Positions 1-5,101 of a stretch of DNA of 6,736 nt are shown here, piece by piece. Each line of letters starts with the position of its first letter. Within the stretch, counting starts at the first letter, position 1. The position numbers and the translations under genes are program-made. The notes below the pieces were generated by a model, which saw nothing but the letters and a program-made list of their open reading frames with translations, did not search any database and was not told the origin of the DNA. Source of the DNA: Tannerella sp. (lineage in GTDB: Bacteria; Bacteroidota; Bacteroidia; Bacteroidales; Tannerellaceae); assembly GCA_031277235.1 (NCBI GenBank), contig JAITMT010000181.1, positions 1 to 6,736 on the forward strand, in the 5' to 3' direction.

Positions 1-948
1 GAGCGGTTTTCGCAGGTAATACCACCCGAAAATATTTATATTGTTACGAATGCAAAATACAGTTCATTGGTGCGTGAACAACTTCCGATGCTGGAGCAGC
101 GACAGATTCTTCTTGAGCCAACGCGCAGAAACACAGCGCCTTGCATCGCTTATGCGGCATACCATATCCGCCAGCGCAATCCGAATGCCAACATCGTGGT
201 GGCGCCTTCCGATCATTTGATTTTGAAGGAAAACGAGTTTCTGGCTGCCATTCGCGAGGGACTTGAATTTGTCGGAACACACGATGCCCTGATGACGCTC
301 GGCATCAAACCCAGTCGTCCGGAAACGGGTTACGGATATATTCAATCCGGTGATACAAAGAAAGATAACTTTACAAAAGTAAAAACTTTTACCGAGAAAC
401 CCAATCTTGAACTGGCAAAAGTCTTTGTGGAAAGCGGCGAATTCTTCTGGAACTCAGGCATTTTCCTCTGGAATGTAAATACCATTATTGACGCCATCCG
501 GCAGTTTTTACCCGACATATCTTCCCGTTTCGATTTGGGTATGGATAAGTTTAATACGCCTGAGGAACAGGAGTTTATCAACATGCACTATCCCTATTGC
601 CCGAATATTTCGATTGATTACGGAATCATGGAAAAGGCTGATAATGTGTATATGAAATGCTTCGATTTCGGTTGGGCAGACCTGGGAAGCTGGGGATCGC
701 TCTATGATATTGCAACCAAGGACGAAAACAGCAACGCGATACTGCAAACGCGCGCGCTGTTGTACGAGGCTAAAAATAACATCGTTGCGTTGAACGACAA
801 GACGCGCCTTGCCGTCATTCAGGGATTGAATGATTACATTGTTGCCGAAAGCGGTAACGTGTTGCTAATCTGCAAAAAAGACGATGAACAGCGCATCAAG
901 CAGTTTATGGCGGACGCACAAATCAAATACGGCGAAGAGTTTGATTGA
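1..948 (+). CDS. manC: Mannose-1-phosphate guanylyltransferase, 5' end missing
   Basis: Makes GDP-mannose from mannose-1-phosphate and GTP in the cytoplasm; GDP-mannose feeds GDP-fucose and capsule, O-antigen or glycoprotein glycan synthesis. The frame is open from base 1, so the true start lies outside the window; TTG 67 is not the start because coding-quality sequence (RFSQVIPPENIYIVTNAKY) precedes it. 315 residues are visible and the family's short form has about 350-360, so roughly 40 are missing, including the N-terminal nucleotide-binding GGxGTRLWPLSR-type motif. Visible family motifs in order: EPTRRNTAPCIAYAA, VVAPSDHLI, GYGYIQ, FTEKPN, FFWNSGIFLWN, SIDYGIMEKA and FGWADLGSWGSLYD. The protein ends soon after the nucleotidyltransferase and short C-terminal region, so it lacks the fused phosphomannose isomerase domain of bifunctional ManC/AlgA. 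The stop is TGA 946-948. The next gene appears to have its own promoter. The family call is very secure; the glycan served is unknown. Confidence 0.95.
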   Translation, partial: ERFSQVIPPENIYIVTNAKYSSLVREQLPMLEQRQILLEPTRRNTAPCIAYAAYHIRQRNPNANIVVAPSDHLILKENEFLAAIREGLEFVGTHDALMTLGIKPSRPETGYGYIQSGDTKKDNFTKVKTFTEKPNLELAKVFVESGEFFWNSGIFLWNVNTIIDAIRQFLPDISSRFDLGMDKFNTPEEQEFINMHYPYCPNISIDYGIMEKADNVYMKCFDFGWADLGSWGSLYDIATKDENSNAILQTRALLYEAKNNIVALNDKTRLAVIQGLNDYIVAESGNVLLICKKDDEQRIKQFMADAQIKYGEEFD

Positions 949-955
949 CTGCCTT

Positions 956-993
956 TTCCCTGAATGCAAATTTTCTCCGGGAATAAATTTTTT
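956..993 (+). terminator. Weak candidate terminator after manC
   Basis: TTCCC (956-960) can pair with GGGAA (979-983), and a GAA/TTC pair can form inside the loop. A T-rich run follows (988-993, TTTTTT). The stem is short and the loop long, so this is only a plausible intrinsic terminator. It fits the position between manC and a new promoter element. Confidence 0.3.
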
Positions 994-1037
994 ACCCTAT
1001 TTTTTCAACAATCGGATGAAAAATTGAAAAAAAGCAA

Positions 1038-1045
1038 TATATTTG
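1038..1045 (+). promoter_or_regulatory. Bacteroidota -7 promoter element for the membrane protein-kdgK unit
   Basis: TATATTTG matches the Bacteroidota primary-sigma -7 consensus TAnnTTTG exactly. It lies 22 nt before ATG 1068, which would give a leader of only about 15-20 nt. No TTTG/TTG -33 element lies at the expected 19-21 nt spacing; the nearest upstream TTG (1024-1026) is too close. The region is A/T-rich, so a chance match is possible. Confidence 0.45.
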
Positions 1046-1067
1046 TGCGTGATTTCAAACTCAAAAA

Positions 1068-1706
1068 ATGATAGAGATGGGAAAAAAAATTATTTATTCG
1101 GACATATTGAAAGCCTCCTGGAGGAGGTTGTTGAAGCAATTTTGGTTGCTGGTGGGGTTGATGATAGGATTCACCATCATCTATTCCCTGCTGTATATTT
1201 TTGCGATGCCGGCAAAAGGCGGAACAGTAACAGTAAGCGGTTTTATAATCAGTCTGTTAATCACCGTTTTAGGGATTATTTTTACAATGGGATATATGAA
1301 AAACTGCTTTCAGACCATTGACGGCGAAGAACCGCAATTCTCGGCTTACGGACAGGTTTCGCGCAAATTTTTCACGTTTTGGTTTGCCGGAATTATTCTT
1401 AGCGTCATCGTAGTTATCGGGTTATTCTTGCTTGTATTACCCGGTATCTATATGATAATCAGGCTTCGATATTATGGCGCCGCGATTGTGGATGAAGATG
1501 CGGGCATTATCGAGTCGCTCAAAAGGAGTTGGCAAATTACGAAGGGACAGGAATTGCCTTTGTTTATTATCCTGCTGATTATCATCGGTATAATCTGTAT
1601 CGGCACAATTGCATTGATTGTCGGAATTTTTGTGGCGGCGCCTTACATCATGCTAATTGATTGCGTAACATTCCGCAAACTGACGGCTCCGGCAGCAACA
1701 GACTAA
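1068..1706 (+). CDS. Multi-pass membrane protein of unknown function
   Basis: A 212-residue integral inner-membrane protein. Hydrophobic segments lie at about residues 26-46, 59-78, 103-132 and 164-198; the last two are long enough to be paired helices, giving four to six spans. A short basic N-terminus (MGKKI..KASWRRLLKQ) and the central loop carry the charged residues. The stretch 124-160 (LPGIYMIIRLRYY, then SLKRSWQITKG) resembles the PGIY...SW..TKG pattern in membrane domains of the glycerophosphodiesterase-associated type and related uncharacterised bacterial membrane proteins. I draw that resemblance from memory and it is not proof of function. No catalytic motif is visible. ATG 1068 is taken as the start because it directly follows an A-rich leader; ATG 1077, three codons in, is an alternative. 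TAA 1704-1706 is 21 bp before the kinase start, so co-transcription with it is likely. Confidence 0.8.
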   Translation: MIEMGKKIIYSDILKASWRRLLKQFWLLVGLMIGFTIIYSLLYIFAMPAKGGTVTVSGFIISLLITVLGIIFTMGYMKNCFQTIDGEEPQFSAYGQVSRKFFTFWFAGIILSVIVVIGLFLLVLPGIYMIIRLRYYGAAIVDEDAGIIESLKRSWQITKGQELPLFIILLIIIGIICIGTIALIVGIFVAAPYIMLIDCVTFRKLTAPAATD

Positions 1707-1727
1707 CATTCTAAAAAATAGATAATT

Positions 1728-2804
1728 ATGAAATTAAAAGAAAATTGCAAATGGTCTCTGGTCGTTCCCTCCAGTATGGGAATTCGCCTCACTCCCACGG
1801 CTCACGGACAGCCTGTTCATTCGAGCGATAACCTTTTGATGCAGGCAACCAGCGCCGAAACCAATGTGGCAAGCATCGCTTCCTACCTTGGATTACCCGT
1901 TAAAGTACTGACTACCTTTGTGAAAGGCAGTCCGATAGCACAATTCATCAAGGACAACCTGCGCAGCCGGAACATGGATTTTGAAGGAAAGGAAGTCGAA
2001 CAGGGCGGTCCCTGGGGCTACCGCCATCAGATTAACATTGCCGACAGCGGTTTCGGCTCGCGCGGTCCGCGCGTCTGGAACGACCGCAGCGGCGAGGTGG
2101 GTCGCACGCTCAATGTGAAGGATTTTGACCTTGACCGGCTGTTTGAGCATGAAGGCGTGCAAATCCTTCATCTGTCGGGACTTATCGGAGCGCTTTCGCC
2201 CGAAACGAGCGCCTTTTGCCTCGAATTGGCTCGCGCCGCCAAAGTGTTTGGCACGAAAATCGCCTTTGACCTCAACTATCGCGCCACATTCTGGAAAGGA
2301 CGCGAACGGGAATTGCGCGAAATATTTACGGAAATAGCCTCAATAGCAGATATTTTGGCGGGCAATGAAGAAGATTTTCAACTCTGTCTCGGCGTCGAGG
2401 GACCCGAAGCGGGCGGCAAAGACGTCGCGGCAGAAATAGAAAGTTTTAAAGGTATGATTACCAACGTGAAAAAGTCTTTTCCGAATGTTTCCGTGTTTGG
2501 TACGACCCTGCGCGAAGTGATCAACGCCAACGAACATTTGTGGGGCGCTATCATGCTTGAAGGTGCTGATTGGCAGGTGATTCAGCCGCGTCCAATTCAC
2601 GTGTTGGACCGTATCGGCGGCGGCGACGGCTTTGTCGGCGGTTTGCTCTACGGCATCCTCAAAGGCTGGGAACCGGAAAAGTGGCTCCAGTTCGGCTGGG
2701 CAACCGGCGCGCTCGCTACAACCTTCCTCACCGACTATGCCCAACCCGCTGATGAAGAGCAGGTTTGGAGCATCTGGAAAGGAAATGCACGCGTGCAGCG
2801 GTGA
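1728..2804 (+). CDS. kdgK: PfkB-family sugar kinase, probably 2-dehydro-3-deoxygluconokinase
   Basis: Probably phosphorylates 2-dehydro-3-deoxy-D-gluconate (KDG) with ATP to KDPG, the branch of hexuronate and sugar-acid breakdown that ends at KDPG aldolase. The 358-residue protein has the ribokinase fold pattern: an N-terminal substrate strand (SLVVPSSMGIRLTPT), AETNVASIASYLG near 43-55, DLNYRATFW at 181-189, GNEEDF in the middle, FGTTLREV, and the C-terminal PfkB signature DRIGGGDGF at 294-302, where D300 is the catalytic base. DLNYR plus DR(I/V)GGGD favour KDG kinase over fructokinase or ribokinase, which usually show D-T-x-GAGD. The residue after D300 is Gly, where Ser or Ala is common. 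Length is slightly above the usual 310-345. The start ATG follows an AT-rich leader 21 bp after the membrane protein. The stop is followed at once by the purine-rich repeat arm. Specificity is inferred; another 2-keto sugar-acid kinase is possible. Confidence 0.85.
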   Translation: MKLKENCKWSLVVPSSMGIRLTPTAHGQPVHSSDNLLMQATSAETNVASIASYLGLPVKVLTTFVKGSPIAQFIKDNLRSRNMDFEGKEVEQGGPWGYRHQINIADSGFGSRGPRVWNDRSGEVGRTLNVKDFDLDRLFEHEGVQILHLSGLIGALSPETSAFCLELARAAKVFGTKIAFDLNYRATFWKGRERELREIFTEIASIADILAGNEEDFQLCLGVEGPEAGGKDVAAEIESFKGMITNVKKSFPNVSVFGTTLREVINANEHLWGAIMLEGADWQVIQPRPIHVLDRIGGGDGFVGGLLYGILKGWEPEKWLQFGWATGALATTFLTDYAQPADEEQVWSIWKGNARVQR

Positions 2805-2864
2805 GAGGCGGAGGCAGAACAGGCAAAGGCGGAGGCAGAACAAGCAAAGGCGGAGGCAAAATAG
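2802..2864 (+). repeat. Three tandem 21-bp purine-rich units
   Basis: Units at 2802-2822, 2823-2843 and 2844-2864 share the core AAGGCGGAGGCA followed by an A-rich tail; the first overlaps the kinase stop codon. Two shorter, degenerate units beginning GCGAAGG follow at 2865-2882 and 2883-2900. The strand is almost free of T: only three between 2805 and 2900. The 21-bp period is a whole number of codons and creates arginine/glutamine-rich shadow frames, but nothing suggests they are translated. Confidence 0.85.
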
Positions 2865-2910
2865 GCGAAGGAACAGATAAAGGCGAAGGCAAAAATAAAG
2901 ATAGAGGAAT
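2805..2910 (+). repeat. Left arm of inverted repeat (purine-rich)
   Basis: Contains the tandem GGCGGAGGC units plus an A-rich inner end finishing AGATAGAGGAAT at 2899-2910. Its partner is 3283-3362. The arm is longer than the partner (106 versus 80 nt), so bulges are needed, and because units repeat, other pairing registers are possible. It ends six bases before the start codon at 2917. Confidence 0.75.
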
Positions 2911-2916
2911 AAGAAA

Positions 2917-3282
2917 ATGGTGGGAAAGTACAATGATTTTCGAGATATGCGTGTTTGGCAAAATGCATTTTCTTTGCTTTGTGAAGTATATAAATTGATA
3001 AAACTATTTCCCAAAGATGAATTATTTTGCCTGACGGATCAAATAAAACGTGCCTCCAATTCTGTTGTTCATAATATAGCAGAGGGATACGGACGGTTTG
3101 AGTCAAAAGATAAAACCCGGTTTTACAAAATAGCAAAAGGTAGCGCTTTTGAAACGATCAGTCAAATTCTTGTGGCAAATTCTCAAAATTATGTTTCAAC
3201 GGATATTAGCGAAAGAATGATAATGGGATATAAAAATGTGATTGATGAACTAATCGCCTTAATAGTCTCTTTAGAAAAATAA
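2917..3282 (+). CDS. Four-helix-bundle protein, 23S rRNA intervening-sequence (S23) family
   Basis: A 121-residue protein of the family found in 23S rRNA intervening sequences and as stand-alone copies in many Bacteroidota; Avd of diversity-generating retroelements is a structural relative. Family hallmarks in order: FRDMRVWQNAF near residues 8-18, a first helix ending KLFPKDELF, LTDQIKRASNSVVHNIAEGYGR at about 39-60 (the family's most conserved block), then FYKIAKGSAFETISQILVA and a C-terminal helix ending at residue 121. Known members form a basic homopentameric barrel suspected to bind nucleic acid; the cellular role is unknown. Length is normal for the family, so it looks intact. Base composition is more A/T-rich than the flanking metabolic genes, suggesting separate origin. 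The leader lacks a Shine-Dalgarno site. No promoter was found, so expression probably depends on read-through from kdgK. No reverse transcriptase or variable repeat is nearby to suggest a retroelement. Confidence 0.93.
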   Translation: MVGKYNDFRDMRVWQNAFSLLCEVYKLIKLFPKDELFCLTDQIKRASNSVVHNIAEGYGRFESKDKTRFYKIAKGSAFETISQILVANSQNYVSTDISERMIMGYKNVIDELIALIVSLEK

Positions 3283-3362
3283 ATTCCTCTGTCTCCTTCT
3301 TTGCCTTTGCCTTTGCCTCCGCCTTCTGCCTTTTCCCTTGCCTCTGCCTTCCGCCTACGCCT
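3283..3362 (+). repeat. Right arm of inverted repeat (pyrimidine-rich)
   Basis: Begins at the base after the four-helix-bundle stop codon and is almost free of A (only 3283 and 3357). It carries three overlapping GCCTTTGCC-type steps followed by CCTCCGCCTT, then TCTGCCTTCCGCCT near the outer end. These are reverse complements of left-arm segments. A short AT-rich leader of 33 bp separates it from the next start codon. Confidence 0.75.
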
Positions 3363-3395
3363 AAAATTTTTATCAAACACCTAAACGATTAAACA

Positions 3396-4658
3396 ATGTT
3401 ATATTACTCACAAGGAAACAAAGAAAAAGCGTTCACCGCCGACGAGATTAAAAAGGCGCTGTTTGAAACTTTCGACAAAATGGGAGAACGGAAAAAAGTG
3501 CTCGTTATTCCGCCCGATTTTACGCGCTTTCACTCGCGGGCAGGCGAATTGACACGCTACATGTATGAATATTTCGGCGAACGGCTTACGGACGTCATGC
3601 CTGCGCTGGGAACGCATGTTGCGATGACGGACGGCGAACTCGAAAAAATGTTTGCAGGCGTGCCGAAATCGCTGTTCAGAGTGCATAACTGGCGCAACGA
3701 CGTGGTGAATATCGGAACTGTGCCGGCGGAATTTGTCCGGGAAGTCTCGGAAGGAGCGGTAGATTACGACGTTCCGATACAGGTAAACCGTTTGTTGAAA
3801 GAAGGCGGTTTCGATTTGATACTGTCTGTGGGTCAGGTTGTTCCGCACGAAGTGATTGGCATGGCGAACTACAACAAAAATGTTTTCGTAGGCGTCGGCG
3901 GCGCGGAGTGCATCAATAAAAGTCATTTTATCGGCGCGGCTTACGGCATGGAGCGCATCATGGGGCGCGCCTCGAATCCCGTGCGCAAGGTGCTGAATTA
4001 CGCTTCGGAGCATTTTGCGAAGGATTTGCCCGTCGTTTATATTCAAACGGTTATTTCGGAAGGAGCAAACGGATTGCAAATGAGCGGTTTATACATCGGC
4101 GACGATGCGGAGTGTTTTGAACAGGCGGCAGCATTGTCGCTGGAAACGAATTTCCGGATGCTGGACAGGGAAATGAAAAAAGCAGTCGTTTACCTTGATC
4201 CTGAGGAATTTCGCTCAACGTGGCTCGGCAACAAGAGTATTTACCGCACGCGAATGGCGATAGCCGACGGCGGCGAGTTGATCGTGCTGGCGCCCGGATT
4301 GAGCCGGTTTGGTGAAGACGACACCAATGACCTGATAATCAGAAAATACGGCTATACGAATACCCCGCAGATATTGCAATGGACGAAGGAAAACGACGAT
4401 TTGAAAAGCAATCTCGGCGTGGCGGCGCACTTGATACACGGCTCGTCGGAAGGTCGTTTCAGGATCACGTATTGTCCCGGACGCCTTTCCAGAGAGGAAA
4501 TTGAAAGGGCGGGCTTCCGATACGCCGATTTACCGGAAATGCTGGAAAAATACGACCCCGCAACGTTGAAAGACGGCTGGAACACGGTCGGCGACGAAGA
4601 AATCTATTACATTTCCAATCCGGCGCTGGGGCTTTGGGCTTACAAAGAGAGATTTTAG
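3396..4658 (+). CDS. larA: LarA-family nickel-dependent 2-hydroxyacid racemase/epimerase
   Basis: A homologue of lactate racemase LarA, which moves hydride at the alpha carbon of hydroxyacids using a nickel-pincer nucleotide bound to a lysine. At 420 residues it has the family's usual length. Active-site positions can be read by spacing: D41 and R44 in PPDFTRF (LarA D72/R75), H74 in LGTHVAMTD (H108), H151 in VVPHEVIG (H174), K161 in NYNKNVFVG (K184, cofactor attachment) and H177 in INKSHFIG (H200). The 151-161-177 spacing is identical to 174-184-200. The lysine I recall later in LarA (YQAxK, K298) is not obvious in SIYRTRMAIA, where Arg284/Arg286 or Met287 fall; this may reflect a different substrate. 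The family also includes malate, phenyllactate and hydroxyglutarate racemases and a D-gluconate 2-epimerase. With kdgK upstream, a sugar-acid substrate is my best inference. The gene symbol is the family name, not an activity claim. ATG 3396 has an A-rich leader and no visible promoter. Confidence 0.88.
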   Translation: MLYYSQGNKEKAFTADEIKKALFETFDKMGERKKVLVIPPDFTRFHSRAGELTRYMYEYFGERLTDVMPALGTHVAMTDGELEKMFAGVPKSLFRVHNWRNDVVNIGTVPAEFVREVSEGAVDYDVPIQVNRLLKEGGFDLILSVGQVVPHEVIGMANYNKNVFVGVGGAECINKSHFIGAAYGMERIMGRASNPVRKVLNYASEHFAKDLPVVYIQTVISEGANGLQMSGLYIGDDAECFEQAAALSLETNFRMLDREMKKAVVYLDPEEFRSTWLGNKSIYRTRMAIADGGELIVLAPGLSRFGEDDTNDLIIRKYGYTNTPQILQWTKENDDLKSNLGVAAHLIHGSSEGRFRITYCPGRLSREEIERAGFRYADLPEMLEKYDPATLKDGWNTVGDEEIYYISNPALGLWAYKERF

Positions 4659-4660
4659 AA

Positions 4661-4716
4661 TTTGGATTTACGATTTTGGATTTGAGATTCAAGGTTTGAG
4701 GTTCAAGGTTTGTCAA
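4661..4716 (+). repeat. Degenerate heptamer tandem repeat
   Basis: Starting two bases after the larA-like stop, eight 7-bp steps can be read: TTTGGAT, TTACGAT, TTTGGAT, TTGAGAT, TCAAGGT, TTGAGGT, TCAAGGT, TTGTCAA. They also group into four 14-bp units; TTCAAGGTTTG occurs twice exactly, 14 bp apart (4688-4698 and 4702-4712). Such heptad-periodic intergenic tracts recur in some bacterial genomes; their function is unknown. Confidence 0.75.
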
Positions 4717-4742
4717 GATTCCTCACTGCACCCGGAATGACA
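4711..4742 (+). repeat. Intergenic hairpin repeat, possible dispersed element
   Basis: TGTC (4711-4714) pairs with GACA (4739-4742) and ATTCC (4718-4722) with GGAAT (4734-4738), leaving a three-base AAG bulge and an 11-base loop (TCACTGCACCC). It resembles the widespread ATTCCTC...CGGAATGACA type of intergenic repeat seen in many bacteria, a resemblance from memory. It has no T-run after it, so it is not a typical intrinsic terminator, though it could act on transcript ends. Confidence 0.55.
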
Positions 4743-4782
4743 GGGAGAAATGACCATGTAATATTATAAATTTCAATTGGTT

Positions 4783-5061
4783 ATGGGAGTGATTTTTCTG
4801 ATTTTTGTAATTTTGTCCGTATTAATACTGATTTGGGGCATTATCAATATATTGGCAGCCGGGTATAATTGGACGATAATCCTGATTTTGGGCGAATGGT
4901 ATATACCTCCGTCAGACTTTGCATTCGGCAAACGGTTTATCAAAGACGAAGCGAGAGCGCGGAAATATTGTATGATTTACGGAATTATTTTATCTATTCT
5001 GGGAGCCGGTTCATTGTTGGCGTTACTAATTTTTGCTTTAATTTGGCATTTCGAAAAATAG
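4783..5061 (+). CDS. Small membrane protein, unknown function
   Basis: A 92-residue protein I do not recognise. A hydrophobic N-terminal stretch (about residues 2-27, possibly running into a second hydrophobic piece at 29-38, TIILILGEWYIPP) is followed by a charged middle (FGKRFIKDEARARKY, about 49-63) and a C-terminal membrane helix (about 64-88) ending in HFEK. That suggests two or three spans with a small polar loop. ATG 4783 is preferred over TTG 4777, two codons upstream. There is no clear promoter or ribosome-binding site; TAAATTTC at 4767-4774 is a seven-of-eight match to a -7 element but sits too close to the start for comfort. The end of the gene overlaps the -33 element of the next gene's promoter. 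The hydrophobic pattern and intact frame support a real gene, but nothing indicates a role. Confidence 0.7.
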   Translation: MGVIFLIFVILSVLILIWGIINILAAGYNWTIILILGEWYIPPSDFAFGKRFIKDEARARKYCMIYGIILSILGAGSLLALLIFALIWHFEK

Positions 5062-5073
5062 TTTATATATTTG
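5042..5073 (+). promoter_or_regulatory. Bacteroidota promoter for the cotH-like gene
   Basis: TTTG at 5042-5045 and TATATTTG at 5066-5073 are separated by 20 nt, which is the Bacteroidota primary-sigma arrangement (-33 TTTG, 19-21 nt spacer, -7 TAnnTTTG). The -33 element lies inside the end of the preceding gene and the -7 begins just after its stop. The expected transcript start is around 5079-5082, giving a leader of about 20 nt before ATG 5102. Confidence 0.75.
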
Positions 5074-5101
5074 CAACGTTAATCCGTAAAAAATTATAAG
5101 C

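Larger units (their letters stand above)
2805..3362 (+). mobile_element. Candidate IVS-like unit: four-helix-bundle gene inside an inverted repeat
   Basis: A 558-bp block between the kdgK stop and the short leader of the larA-like gene. The left arm (2805-2910, purine-rich) and right arm (3283-3362, pyrimidine-rich) are collinear imperfect inverted repeats. They pair at the outer end (2806-2818 with 3343-3356, one bulge), the middle (2847-2860 with 3312-3325, 14 perfect pairs) and the inner end (2899-2910 with 3283-3294, 12 pairs, one a U-G wobble in RNA). The only gene inside is the four-helix-bundle protein. Known 23S rRNA intervening sequences have this layout, a stem enclosing an ORF of this family. 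No transposase and no clear target-site duplication are visible, so mobility is inferred from architecture, position and base composition. Confidence 0.5.

Noticed and set aside
2632..2880. Arg/Gln-rich + frame across the tandem repeats (RRRQN pattern)
   Set aside because: A by-product of a 21-bp repeat read in codon phase; it overlaps kdgK in another frame and has no initiation signal.
2802..2900. CRISPR array
   Set aside because: The units are contiguous with no unique spacers, are low complexity, and no cas gene is nearby.
2340..3014. Long minus-strand open frame opposite the kdgK end and left arm
   Set aside because: It runs antisense through a clear PfkB kinase and the repeat arm; its product is low-complexity Leu/Phe/Cys-rich sequence made by the polypyrimidine strand.
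2917..3282. Avd gene of a diversity-generating retroelement
   Set aside because: The family is related, but there is no reverse transcriptase, template repeat or variable target gene in the window.
2805..3362. Insertion sequence with transposase
   Set aside because: The only gene inside is the 121-residue four-helix-bundle protein, no target duplication is visible, and the arms are long low-complexity tracts unlike IS termini.
3408..4079. 223-codon minus-strand open frame opposite the larA-like gene
   Set aside because: Antisense to a well-conserved enzyme gene; the product has no domain pattern and is rich in His, Arg and Phe, as expected of a shadow frame.
4711..4742. Intrinsic terminator after the larA-like gene
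   Set aside because: The stem is interrupted and no T-run follows; a dispersed hairpin repeat fits better.
4767..4774. Possible -7 promoter element TAAATTTC for the small membrane gene
   Set aside because: Seven of eight positions match, but it is only 9 nt from the start codon and the region is generally AT-rich, so a chance match is likely.
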